The notes beneath the pieces are model-generated. The model was not told the DNA's origin and searched no databases. It saw only the letters and a list, made by a program, of their open reading frames with translations. From an uncultured Oleiphilus sp. (GTDB taxonomy: Bacteria; Pseudomonadota; Gammaproteobacteria; Pseudomonadales; Oleiphilaceae), in contig CAJWAD010000014.1 of assembly GCA_913020245.1 (NCBI GenBank), positions 1 through 50,682 on the forward strand: a stretch of 50,682 bases of DNA, in the 5' to 3' direction. The position numbers and the translations under genes were made by a program. Position 1 is the first letter of the stretch. Every line of letters begins with the position of its first letter. Of this stretch, positions 19,270-27,031 are shown piece by piece.

Positions 19270-20757
19270 TTATTTCATTGTCGGAATAGCGAATTCTGCG
19301 CCCAGATCACCTTCTGGCCAGCGAGCGGTTACCGCCTTGCGTTTGGTGTAGAATTTGACCCCTTCTGCGCCATGCATATGGTTGCTGCCGAACAGTGAAC
19401 GTTTCCAACCACCAAATGAATGAAATGCCATTGGTACTGGAATCGGTACATTTACACCGACCATGCCGACCTGAATATCATGAGTAAACTTACGGGCCGT
19501 TCCGCCACTGCGTGTATAGATAGTTGTACCGTTACCAAACTCATGCTCGTTAATCATCTTAACTGCGGTGGCATAGTCAGGTACGCGCACGACACATAGG
19601 ACTGGGCCAAAAATTTCTTCTTTGTAAATCACCATGTCGGGGGTCACGTTGTCAAACAAGCAACCGCCCATAAAGTAGCCATTTTCTGCGCCAGTCACGG
19701 TTAACTCGCGACCATCGACGACTAAGGTTGCACCCTCATCGACGCCTTTACCAACATATGATTTGACCTTGGCCAAATGCTCTTGTGTGACAAGTGGACC
19801 GAGATCGAGACCTTGTTCAGCACCGTTACCAATTTTCAGTGCTTTGGTTTTTTCAGCAAGCTTTTCGACCAACGTATCGGCGATGTCACCGACTGCCACC
19901 GCGACCGATATTGCCATGCAGCGTTCACCTGCAGACCCATAAGCGGCCCCAATTAGCGCATTCGCTGCGCCGTCGATATCGGCGTCTGGCATGACCACCA
20001 GATGATTTTTTGCCCCGCCGAGTGCCTGCACGCGTTTCGCGTTAGCGCTCGCCGTTGTATATATATATTCGGCGATCGGTGTTGAACCCACGAAGCTAAC
20101 TGCTTTGATATCTGGATGCGTTAATAGGACATCAACCGCTTCTTTATCGCCGTGCACAACATTCAGCACCCCATCAGGTAATCCGGCCTCTTTAGCCCAC
20201 TCTGCGGCCAAATTTGTCGCGGTAGGATCTTTTTCTGAGGGCTTTAAGATAATGGTATTTCCGCATGCGATAGCGAGCGGCCACATCCACATGGGGACCA
20301 TCGCAGGAAAGTTGAAGGGAGTAATACCGGCCACCACGCCGAGGGCTTGGTTGGTTGTCCATGCATCAATGCCGCGTCCCACTTGTTCTGTAAAGTCGCC
20401 TTTTAATGCAGTCGGAATACCGCATGCATACTCGATCACTTCCATACCACGTACAATTTCACCGCGCGCATCTTCGTAGACTTTGCCGTGTTCACGGGTA
20501 ATGGCGTCAGCCAACTCATCTACTCGTTCTTCAAGTATGGCTTTAAATTTAAATAGGACCCGTGCGCGGCTTAGTGGCGTCGTTTGAGACCACGAAACAA
20601 AAGCGTCTTTTGCTACCGCAATGGCTTGTTCCATTTCAGAGGCACTGGCGAGCGAGACCGTTGCGATTTGTTCACCTATCGCAGGGTTATATACTGGCGC
20701 AGTCCGTGCGCTTGGCCCGGTAAATTTTCCGTTAATAAAGTGATTGATCTGATTCAT
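19270..20757 (-). CDS. mmsA: Methylmalonate/malonate-semialdehyde dehydrogenase (CoA-acylating)
   Basis: A 495-aa aldehyde dehydrogenase of the CoA-dependent MmsA group, turning malonate semialdehyde into acetyl-CoA and CO2 (or the methyl analogue into propionyl-CoA). Diagnostic features are [20 protein letters not shown] near residue 145, [17 protein letters not shown] near 250, where the general-base glutamate of hydrolytic relatives is missing, and [11 protein letters not shown] with the catalytic cysteine near 283. It starts 12 bases after the aminotransferase stop, so the pair forms an operon for beta-alanine breakdown. The start has AGGAT upstream. Confidence 0.92.
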   Translation of the reverse strand: MNQINHFINGKFTGPSARTAPVYNPAIGEQIATVSLASASEMEQAIAVAKDAFVSWSQTTPLSRARVLFKFKAILEERVDELADAITREHGKVYEDARGEIVRGMEVIEYACGIPTALKGDFTEQVGRGIDAWTTNQALGVVAGITPFNFPAMVPMWMWPLAIACGNTIILKPSEKDPTATNLAAEWAKEAGLPDGVLNVVHGDKEAVDVLLTHPDIKAVSFVGSTPIAEYIYTTASANAKRVQALGGAKNHLVVMPDADIDGAANALIGAAYGSAGERCMAISVAVAVGDIADTLVEKLAEKTKALKIGNGAEQGLDLGPLVTQEHLAKVKSYVGKGVDEGATLVVDGRELTVTGAENGYFMGGCLFDNVTPDMVIYKEEIFGPVLCVVRVPDYATAVKMINEHEFGNGTTIYTRSGGTARKFTHDIQVGMVGVNVPIPVPMAFHSFGGWKRSLFGSNHMHGAEGVKFYTKRKAVTARWPEGDLGAEFAIPTMK

Positions 20758-20769
20758 TTGTTATCCTAG

Positions 20770-22083
20770 TTAGTAGAGAGATTTGATCGCTTTACGCATC
20801 GCATCCATCAGTTCATCAATTTGGTTTTTCTCTATGATTAATGGTGGCGACATCGCTATCGTATCTGCGGTGCAGCGCACGAGTGCATTATGTTGCCAGA
20901 AGCATTCATGAAAAACCTTATAGCCACGTTCGCCTGCCTTGTCGCTAGGCTTAAACTCAATCGCACCGACCAAACCGATGTTGCGAATATCTTTTACAAC
21001 ATCAAATTCTCGAAGACTATGAAGCGCTTCGGCCCAGTAGCTTTCGAGCTCAATGGCCTTATTGAAAAGGTTCTCGCGTTCATAAATCTCTATCGTTGCT
21101 AATCCTGCGGCGGCGGCAACGGGATGACCAGAATAAGTGTAGCCATGAAATAGTTCAATGACCTCTTCAGGGCCATGCATAAATGCATCATGAATTTTTG
21201 ATTGAACAAACACGGCCCCCATTGGAATGGCACCGTTGGTTAAGCCTTTGGCGGTGGTGATAATATCTGGCGTCACGCCAAAGCGTTGCGCGGCGAATGC
21301 ATGACCCACACGACCGTAACCCGTAATCACTTCATCAAAGATCAAGAGAATGTCGTTATCTGCGGTAATTTTGCGTAAGCGCTCCAAGTAGCCTTTTGGT
21401 GGAATCCATACCCCGCCAGACCCCACCACGGGTTCAACCATTACGGCAGCAATGTTTTCTGCACCGTGTAGTAGCACCATATCATTTAATTCGTCTGCCA
21501 GTTCAGCCCCTTGCTCGGGTTGGCCTTTGCTAAATTCACTACCTGGCACCCAAGCGTGCTTTAGATGATCAACGCCGGTCAGTAGGTTACCAAAGGCACG
21601 CCGATTATTACCCAGACCGCCCACAGAAATCCCGCCAAAGTTGGTTCCATGATAACCTTTCTCGCGACCAATTAAGCGCGTTTTACCGTGGTTGCCTTTT
21701 GCTTTGTGGTAAGCAATGGCTATTTTTAACGCGGTATCTGCTGATTCAGACCCAGAATTGGTAAAGAACACATGGTTCATATTTTCCGGGCTGTGTTTGA
21801 TGAGCTTATTGGCTAATTCAAATGGCAGGGGGTGTGCCATTTGGAAAGTAGGTGCAAAGTCGAGTTGGTTAATTTGTTTGCTGACCGCAGCAGAGATCTC
21901 TCGTCGAGCATGGCCAGCGTTGGTGCACCATAACCCGGCGGTACCATCGAGAATTTGGCGGTCATCATCGCTGGTGTAGTGCATCCCTTTTGCAGACACC
22001 ATTAGCCGAGGCTCGGATTTGAACTGTCTGTTTGCTGTGAACGGCATCCAAAACGCATCTAAAGCAAGGTCATTTTGCGCCAT
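20770..22083 (-). CDS. Omega-amino acid (beta-alanine):pyruvate aminotransferase
   Basis: A class III PLP-dependent aminotransferase of 437 aa. N-terminal LDAFWMPFTANRQF, the PLP-phosphate motif TNSGSESADTALK near residue 108, LIFDEVITGYGRVG near 245 and the Schiff-base lysine in TTAKGLTNGAIPMG near 277 all resemble Pseudomonas beta-alanine:pyruvate transaminase. It would move the amino group of beta-alanine (or a related omega-amino acid) to pyruvate, giving malonate semialdehyde and alanine. The ATG at 22083 is chosen because the long upstream extension has no similarity and shares the regulatory region. It is co-transcribed with mmsA and divergent from puuC. A putrescine:pyruvate role (SpuC-like) is an alternative. 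Confidence 0.88.
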   Translation of the reverse strand: MAQNDLALDAFWMPFTANRQFKSEPRLMVSAKGMHYTSDDDRQILDGTAGLWCTNAGHARREISAAVSKQINQLDFAPTFQMAHPLPFELANKLIKHSPENMNHVFFTNSGSESADTALKIAIAYHKAKGNHGKTRLIGREKGYHGTNFGGISVGGLGNNRRAFGNLLTGVDHLKHAWVPGSEFSKGQPEQGAELADELNDMVLLHGAENIAAVMVEPVVGSGGVWIPPKGYLERLRKITADNDILLIFDEVITGYGRVGHAFAAQRFGVTPDIITTAKGLTNGAIPMGAVFVQSKIHDAFMHGPEEVIELFHGYTYSGHPVAAAAGLATIEIYERENLFNKAIELESYWAEALHSLREFDVVKDIRNIGLVGAIEFKPSDKAGERGYKVFHECFWQHNALVRCTADTIAMSPPLIIEKNQIDELMDAMRKAIKSLY

Positions 22084-22325
22084 AGGGGTTCTCTCTGGTT
22101 GAAAAAAGGAAAGACAATACCGCAGTTTATGTAAAATAAATAAAACATCAAGCTTTGTTTGAGACACCGTTATGGAAACAAAATAACACCGCAAGGCCTT
22201 TAAAATATAGCTTTGGCGAGATGAAGCAGAAAACAAGGCGGGCTGCTGTATGTTCAATATATTGAATTAATACAGAATGATGCAGTAAGGTATCGCTTAT
22301 TAAGAACAAGGTAAGAGAACAAATT
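22084..22325. promoter_or_regulatory. Divergent aminotransferase / puuC control region
   Basis: This 242-base gap carries the best operator in the window (22251-22268) and a second AT-rich stretch at 22124-22145, GTAAAATAAATAAAA, like the boxes before puuA and puuB copy 1. Next to the puuC ribosome site lies AAGAACAA (22302-22309), which fits the AANAANAA target pattern of Hfq/Crc. Confidence 0.55.
22251..22268. promoter_or_regulatory. PuuR-like operator with core CAATATATTG
   Basis: TTCAATATATTGAA is a perfect 14-bp palindrome (22253-22266) within TGTTCAATATATTGAATT. Its central ten bases equal the centre of the E. coli PuuR box as I remember it. It lies 58 bases before puuC and can serve both divergent units. 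Confidence 0.6.
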
Positions 22326-23822
22326 ATGACGAACACCTCGACATTCGAAACTTGGCAAGCACGTGCTGAAGCATTGCGCTTTGAAGGGCGTGCCTTTATT
22401 AATGGTCACTATACACAGGCAAGCAGCGGCGAGACCTTTGCCTGTGTGAGTCCTATCGACCAAAAAGTTTTAGTTGAAATTGCCGCGTGTGATGTAGAGG
22501 ACGTAAATATCGCGGTGACGGCGGCGCGCGAAAGTTTTGAGTCGGGCGTCTGGTCTCAAATCGCGCCTTACAAACGCAAAGCTATTTTATTGAAATTTGC
22601 CGATTTAATTGAGCTTAATGCGGAAGAGCTAGCGCTGTTAGAGACCCTCGATATGGGCAAACCGATTGGGGAATCTATAAACGTTGATGTTGGCTCTACC
22701 TTGCGTGCATTGCGTTGGACCGCTGAAGCGATTGATAAAGTGTATGATGAGGTGGCACCTACTTCGCCAAGTCAGTTGGGTTTGGTGACACGCGAAGCGG
22801 TCGGCGTGGTGGCTGCGATTGTGCCTTGGAACTTCCCGATGATTATGGCGTCTTGGAAGTTCGCACCGGCACTGGCGATGGGCAATTCATTCATCTTAAA
22901 ACCCTCGGAAAAATCGCCGCTGACCGCCATTCGAATGGCGTCGCTGGCAAAAGAGGCGGGCATTCCTGACGGCGTATTTAACGTTTTACCCGGGTTTGGC
23001 AATACGGCCGGAAAAGCACTGGGTGAACATATGGACATTGATACGCTGGCGTTTACAGGATCGACTGCCGTGGCCAAACAGTTGATGGTTATGGCTGGTC
23101 AATCGAATATGAAGCGTGTGTGGAGTGAGGCGGGTGGCAAATCGCCCAATGTCGTGTTCGCTGATGCGCCGGATTTAGAGGCCGCGGCTGCGGCTGCGGC
23201 TGGTGCTATTTTTTATAATCAAGGTGAGGTGTGTACGGCAGGCTCACGGTTACTCGTCGAAGCGTCGATTGCAGAGGCATTTATTGAGAAGGTACGCGCG
23301 CATGCCAAACAGTGGCAGCCAGGTCATCCACTTGATCCGGCTACGAAAATGGGTGCCATTGTCGATCAGGTTCAAATGGAACGCGTACTTGCCTATGTTG
23401 AAAAAGGCACAGCACAGGGAGCTAAGTTAAGTACTGGCGGGCAACAGGTTGCGCCGGTGGCAAGTGGTTTTTATGTTGAGCCAACGGTGTTTGAAGAGGT
23501 ATCGGGCGAGATGACCATTGCCCAAGAGGAGATTTTTGGCCCCGTGCTATCAGTGACGACTTTTGAGACAGAGGCGGAGGCATTGTCGCTCGCCAATGAT
23601 TCTGTTTATGGGCTTGCCGCCGCGGTTTGGACAAGTAACTTGAGCCGCGCGCACCGTTTTGCTCGCGGGTTACGTGCGGGATCTGTCTGGGTGAACCAGT
23701 ACGATGGTGGCGATATGACCGCCCCGTTTGGCGGTTTTAAGCAAAGTGGTAACGGTCGAGATAAATCCCTCCATGCGTTTGACAAGTATTGCGAGTTGAA
23801 AGCGACCTGGATCAAGCTCTAA
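22326..23822 (+). CDS. puuC: Gamma-glutamyl-gamma-aminobutyraldehyde dehydrogenase
   Basis: A 498-aa aldehyde dehydrogenase of the PuuC/PauC group, oxidising the aldehyde made by PuuB to gamma-glutamyl-GABA; such enzymes also accept 3-aminopropanal and other aminoaldehydes. Motifs: VAAIVPWNFPMIMASWKFAP near residue 160, WSEAGGKSPNVVFADAPDLE with the general-base glutamate near 262, NQGEVCTAGSRLLV with the catalytic cysteine near 295, and APFGGFKQSGNGRDKS near the end. ATG 22326 has AAGG upstream. It is transcribed alone, divergent from the aminotransferase, with a palindromic PuuR-like operator in between. Identification of the group is strong; exact substrate range is open. Confidence 0.92.
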   Translation: MTNTSTFETWQARAEALRFEGRAFINGHYTQASSGETFACVSPIDQKVLVEIAACDVEDVNIAVTAARESFESGVWSQIAPYKRKAILLKFADLIELNAEELALLETLDMGKPIGESINVDVGSTLRALRWTAEAIDKVYDEVAPTSPSQLGLVTREAVGVVAAIVPWNFPMIMASWKFAPALAMGNSFILKPSEKSPLTAIRMASLAKEAGIPDGVFNVLPGFGNTAGKALGEHMDIDTLAFTGSTAVAKQLMVMAGQSNMKRVWSEAGGKSPNVVFADAPDLEAAAAAAAGAIFYNQGEVCTAGSRLLVEASIAEAFIEKVRAHAKQWQPGHPLDPATKMGAIVDQVQMERVLAYVEKGTAQGAKLSTGGQQVAPVASGFYVEPTVFEEVSGEMTIAQEEIFGPVLSVTTFETEAEALSLANDSVYGLAAAVWTSNLSRAHRFARGLRAGSVWVNQYDGGDMTAPFGGFKQSGNGRDKSLHAFDKYCELKATWIKL

Positions 23823-23854
23823 TTGGTGAATTGAGCGTGATAGCGTGAATCGCT

Positions 23855-25150
23855 TTAGAACATATCTAAGAATCGATGATAAAGCATGCCGGCGGCTAGT
23901 AATGGCGAGCGAAAACGCGGCCCACCCGGAAAGCGCAGATGTTTCACCTGCTCATAGACTTCAATACGATTTGTTTCTTTGGTGATGGCTTCGGCAATAA
24001 CTTTTCCGGCCAGATGTGTCGCGGCTACCCCGTGGCCACTGTATGCTTGCGCGTAGAATATATTGTCCTGCAAGCGACCTATTTGAGGAAACCGATTAGC
24101 GCCTATCCCGATCATACCCCCCCATTGATAGTCAATGTTAAGGTGCTTTAGGTAAGGAAATACTTTATCCATATTTGGTCGAAGTGCTTTAATAATCGAT
24201 TTGGGGTCTCGACCGGAGTAGGTGCACAAGCCACCAAAAAGTAAACGCTTATCTGCGCTCAGGCGGTAATAGTCAAGGTCTATGCGCTGATCACAAACGG
24301 CCATATCAGAAGGTAAAACTTGTTGAGCCAACTCATCTGATAGAGGTTCGGAAGCGATCACATAGCTTCCCGCAGGGAGGACTTGGCTATTCAGCGTACT
24401 ATCTAGTTCACCGATGTAGGCGTTACCGCAGATAACGAGTTGCTCGCAGTGGATCTGGGCATGATCAGTTTTTACAACACAGATGGCGCCGCGTTGCATG
24501 GACTTGACTTCGGAGCGTTCAAATATTTTTGCGCCCAACTGTTCGGCAATACGTGCTTCGGAAACCACCAGGTTTAGGGGATGCAGATGTCCACTGCCCA
24601 TATCGATTAGCCCGCCGACATAGGCATCAGACCCGACCACTTCATGTATATCTTTTTTGTCCAATAAGCGTGTTTCGTAAGGGTAATGCTTTGTTTTTAG
24701 CCAGGCCTGATCGGTTTCAAAGGCTTTTAGGTCACGCTGACGCGTGGCCAGATCACAGTAGCCCATTTTTAGATCGCAATTAATTTGGTACTTTTTAATC
24801 CGCTGCTTAACGATGTCAACGGCTTCGAAGCCCATATGGTCGAGCATTTCAACCCCCGCATCACCGATGCGATTTCTAAACTGTTCGACGCCATGTCCAA
24901 TGCCGCGTATCAGTTGACCACCATTACGTCCCGAGGCACCCCAACCGATGCGATAGGCTTCCAGTAAAACAACATCGACGCCACGTTCACGCAACTCAAG
25001 CGCCGTGCTGACGCCGCTAAAACCGCCACCAATCACGCATACTTGTGTTCGAATAGTCCCTACTGCGTGTTTGAATCCAGCCTGATCTTGCAGTGAGGCA
25101 TGATAGTACGAGTTTGGGTAATCATTTACGTGTGTGCCGGGGTTGAGCAT
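23855..25150 (-). CDS. puuB: FAD-dependent gamma-glutamylpolyamine oxidase, copy 3
   Basis: The third PuuB-type flavoprotein, 431 aa from the ATG at 25150 (MLNPGTHVND); an in-frame ATG 20 codons upstream would run through the operator-like sequence and is rejected. The FAD motif VCVIGGGFSGVSTALEL is near residue 39, WGASGRNGGQLIRG near 72 and AQAYSGHGVAATHLAGK near 375. Like copies 1 and 2 it has YYRLSADKRLLFGGL near 290. It is convergent with puuC and divergent from the PuuR-type regulator gene. The adjoining puuR suggests this copy is nearest to the classical E. coli arrangement. Confidence 0.86.
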   Translation of the reverse strand: MLNPGTHVNDYPNSYYHASLQDQAGFKHAVGTIRTQVCVIGGGFSGVSTALELRERGVDVVLLEAYRIGWGASGRNGGQLIRGIGHGVEQFRNRIGDAGVEMLDHMGFEAVDIVKQRIKKYQINCDLKMGYCDLATRQRDLKAFETDQAWLKTKHYPYETRLLDKKDIHEVVGSDAYVGGLIDMGSGHLHPLNLVVSEARIAEQLGAKIFERSEVKSMQRGAICVVKTDHAQIHCEQLVICGNAYIGELDSTLNSQVLPAGSYVIASEPLSDELAQQVLPSDMAVCDQRIDLDYYRLSADKRLLFGGLCTYSGRDPKSIIKALRPNMDKVFPYLKHLNIDYQWGGMIGIGANRFPQIGRLQDNIFYAQAYSGHGVAATHLAGKVIAEAITKETNRIEVYEQVKHLRFPGGPRFRSPLLAAGMLYHRFLDMF

Positions 25151-25173
25151 GGAGACAACCTGTCGAGATAGAA

Positions 25174-25190
25174 TGTTTGATATATTATCC
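25174..25190. promoter_or_regulatory. PuuR-like operator between puuB copy 3 and puuR
   Basis: TGTTTGATATATTATCC resembles the box before puuC (TGTTCAATATATTGAAT), with 12 of 17 bases the same. It lies about 25 bases before puuB copy 3 and could also mediate autoregulation of the divergent regulator gene. Confidence 0.35.
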
Positions 25191-25372
25191 GACCGTGTGG
25201 AATAATGCACGAATGAGATATTTGCCTGATCCTCTTCTACGGCGCGACGTTGGCGCGTTATGGTTTAGTGTTAAAACGCCGGGGTTTATGCGCTTTCCGC
25301 TTTTTTACACCAATATTTCGTGTTCGTTGGATACGCTAGTCAGGTGTTAACCCCCCCAAAGAGGATGATGAG

Positions 25373-25921
25373 TTGGACGTAGGAAACCGCTTACGTGAGG
25401 TACGTAAAAAAACAGGCTTTTCACAACGTGAGTTGGCGAAACGTGCGGGCGTGACAAATTCAACCATTTCGATGATTGAAAAGAATAGCGTGAGCCCGAG
25501 TGTCAGTTCATTGAAAAAAGTCTTGTCTGGACTGCCGATGTCGCTGATGGAATTTTTCGACTCTGAAGAGTCCTCTCGAGTGGATATGCCAGTCGTTTAT
25601 GCACCAGAAGACTTTCTGGATTCTTCAGTTAACGAAATTGAATGGAAATTAATTGGTAAAGCTTTTCCTAATCGCGCCATGTCTTTTTTGGTTGAATGTT
25701 TGCCCGTGGGCTCTGATACGGGCGAAGATATGTACGTGCATGAGGGCGAAGAGGCCGGTTATGTGCTTAGTGGCAAGTTTGAGCTGACGGTCGACGGTAA
25801 GATTTATGTGCTTGAAGCGGGTCAAGGTTATTACTTTGATTCGCGGCTTGAGCATCGCTTTCGGAATCCTTTCAATGAGGATTGCCGGCTTTGTTCGTGC
25901 ACAAGTCCTGCAGATCTCTGA
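25373..25921 (+). CDS. puuR: PuuR-type repressor (XRE helix-turn-helix plus cupin)
   Basis: A 182-aa regulator with an XRE-type helix-turn-helix in the first 60 residues (LREVRKKTGFSQRELAKRAG, then NSTISMIEKN) and a C-terminal cupin barrel (EDMYVHEGEEAGYVLSGKFE near 120, then DSRLEHRFRNP). This order and length are those of PuuR, the putrescine-responsive repressor. A TTG start is used: GAGG lies 8 bases upstream and no in-frame ATG is nearby. The operator-like boxes in five promoter regions of this block are its likely sites. Related regulators of other amines share the same layout, so the effector is inferred from context. Confidence 0.85.
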   Translation: MDVGNRLREVRKKTGFSQRELAKRAGVTNSTISMIEKNSVSPSVSSLKKVLSGLPMSLMEFFDSEESSRVDMPVVYAPEDFLDSSVNEIEWKLIGKAFPNRAMSFLVECLPVGSDTGEDMYVHEGEEAGYVLSGKFELTVDGKIYVLEAGQGYYFDSRLEHRFRNPFNEDCRLCSCTSPADL

Positions 25922-25945
25922 TTGTTTGGGGTTGATGAAGTATTT

Positions 25946-26731
25946 ATGACGCTTGCATTACATGCCAGAACGTTTTCTTGCGATGAAGGTAAACCGGTGG
26001 TGGTGGTGTTGCACGGCTTGTTTGCCTCGTCCGATAACCTACTTACCTTGTGCAAGCATTTGGCGACTACGCACGAAGTGCATGCCCTTGATTTGCGAAA
26101 CCATGGCCAATCCCCGCAACACGCATCGATGCGTTACAGCGATATGGCGGACGATGTGCTGGGCTATATGGATGCAAATAAGCTAGCTTGTGTATCGTTG
26201 GTTGGTCATTCGATGGGAGGTAAAACTTGCATGAAGGTGGCTTTGCAGTCCCCGCAGCGAGTCAGCCAGATGATCGTCGCGGATATTGCTCCGGTAAAGT
26301 ATGCGCCGGGTCATTCGGATATTATCGCAGGCTTAGAAGTCTTGGATAACGAAGTATTGACCAGTCGTAAACAAGCCGATAAGAAGTTGGCGGATTATAT
26401 AGATACGCCGAGTGTGCGTCAGTTTTTGCTAAAGAGTTTACGAAGAGATGCGGCAGGCATTTACCGTTTTCGGTTTAATCTAAAAGGCATTGTTGCTAAT
26501 TATAATAATGTGATCGGTACGCTCGATTCAGCGGGTGCTTATCCTGGCCCAGTGTTATTTATATCGGGACAATTCTCAAACTACATCTTGCCCAAATATC
26601 GTCCACAAACGCTGGCTTTATTTCCAGCTGCACAAATAAAGGTCATTAACGGGACGACTCACTGGCTGCATGCTGAAAAGCCAGAAACATTTAATGCGAT
26701 TTGTACACGATTTCTCTTAAATGAGGGCTAA
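25946..26731 (+). CDS. Alpha/beta hydrolase (YbfF-like esterase)
   Basis: A 261-aa alpha/beta hydrolase with the oxyanion region VVVLHGLFASSDN near residue 22, DLRNHGQSPQ near 50, the nucleophile elbow VGHSMGGKT near 88 (catalytic serine), and the late histidine in GTTHWLHAEKPE. The wording is that of YbfF, an acyl esterase of broad range. ATG 25946 starts a chain whose length fits the family; the eight upstream codons from TTG lack support. It follows puuR by 24 bases and may be co-transcribed, but the fold is unlike PuuD, a class I amidotransferase, so it is not an obvious replacement for that missing step. Confidence 0.82.
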   Translation: MTLALHARTFSCDEGKPVVVVLHGLFASSDNLLTLCKHLATTHEVHALDLRNHGQSPQHASMRYSDMADDVLGYMDANKLACVSLVGHSMGGKTCMKVALQSPQRVSQMIVADIAPVKYAPGHSDIIAGLEVLDNEVLTSRKQADKKLADYIDTPSVRQFLLKSLRRDAAGIYRFRFNLKGIVANYNNVIGTLDSAGAYPGPVLFISGQFSNYILPKYRPQTLALFPAAQIKVINGTTHWLHAEKPETFNAICTRFLLNEG

Positions 26732-27031
26732 TTAGAAAAAAATTATTAAATTCTCTTGGCGCACCGAAAGAATGCGCTAGGCTTTACCGTAGCGCCAAAT
26801 TAATCGTGAGCGGCATTGTTGTAAAACAATGTAAAATAGATAACACTGACGGGGTCGCTGGCTTTTAACGTGAGTGTAAGCAGTTTTCGGTTAAAAATAA
26901 TAAAGCGCAATAATGTGGCATCTTTTTTGAATTAATTAACTCAAGCGCGCGGATTTCGCGAAGTCTCGATTTTCGCCATGGATGCTTAGAAAATCTTATT
27001 ACAATCAAAAAGTGAAATTAGGAGAAAACGA
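26732..27031. other. Upstream region of the aap operon
   Basis: This 300-base AT-rich region holds a hairpin-forming repeat (GCGCTA at 26774 with TAGCGC at 26790, nested in TTGGCGC/GCGCCAA arms) near the hydrolase stop, and a possible sigma-54 element at 26916. GGAGA just before 27032 is the ribosome site of aapJ. No additional ORF was supported. Confidence 0.5.
26916..26931 (+). promoter_or_regulatory. Possible sigma-54 promoter of aapJ
   Basis: TGGCATCTTTTTTGAA fits the -24/-12 pattern TGGCACGNNNNTTGCW at the -24 TGGCA and at TTG, but has GA in place of the near-invariant GC of the -12 element. Nitrogen control of an amino-acid transporter would make sense, yet the mismatch keeps confidence low. 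Confidence 0.25.

Noticed and set aside
22084-22257. 58-codon N-terminal extension of the aminotransferase
   Set aside because: It has no family similarity, runs through the divergent regulatory region and operator-like boxes, and the family start (MAQNDLALDAFW) fits ATG 22083.
25946-26731. YbfF-like hydrolase as a replacement for PuuD
   Set aside because: The serine-hydrolase fold and motifs (GHSMGG) differ from the class I amidotransferase; no sequence evidence supports gamma-glutamyl-GABA hydrolysis.
26774-26795. Hairpin GCGCTA...TAGCGC after the hydrolase gene as a terminator
   Set aside because: The stem is short (6 bp) and is followed by CAAATTAA, not a T tract.
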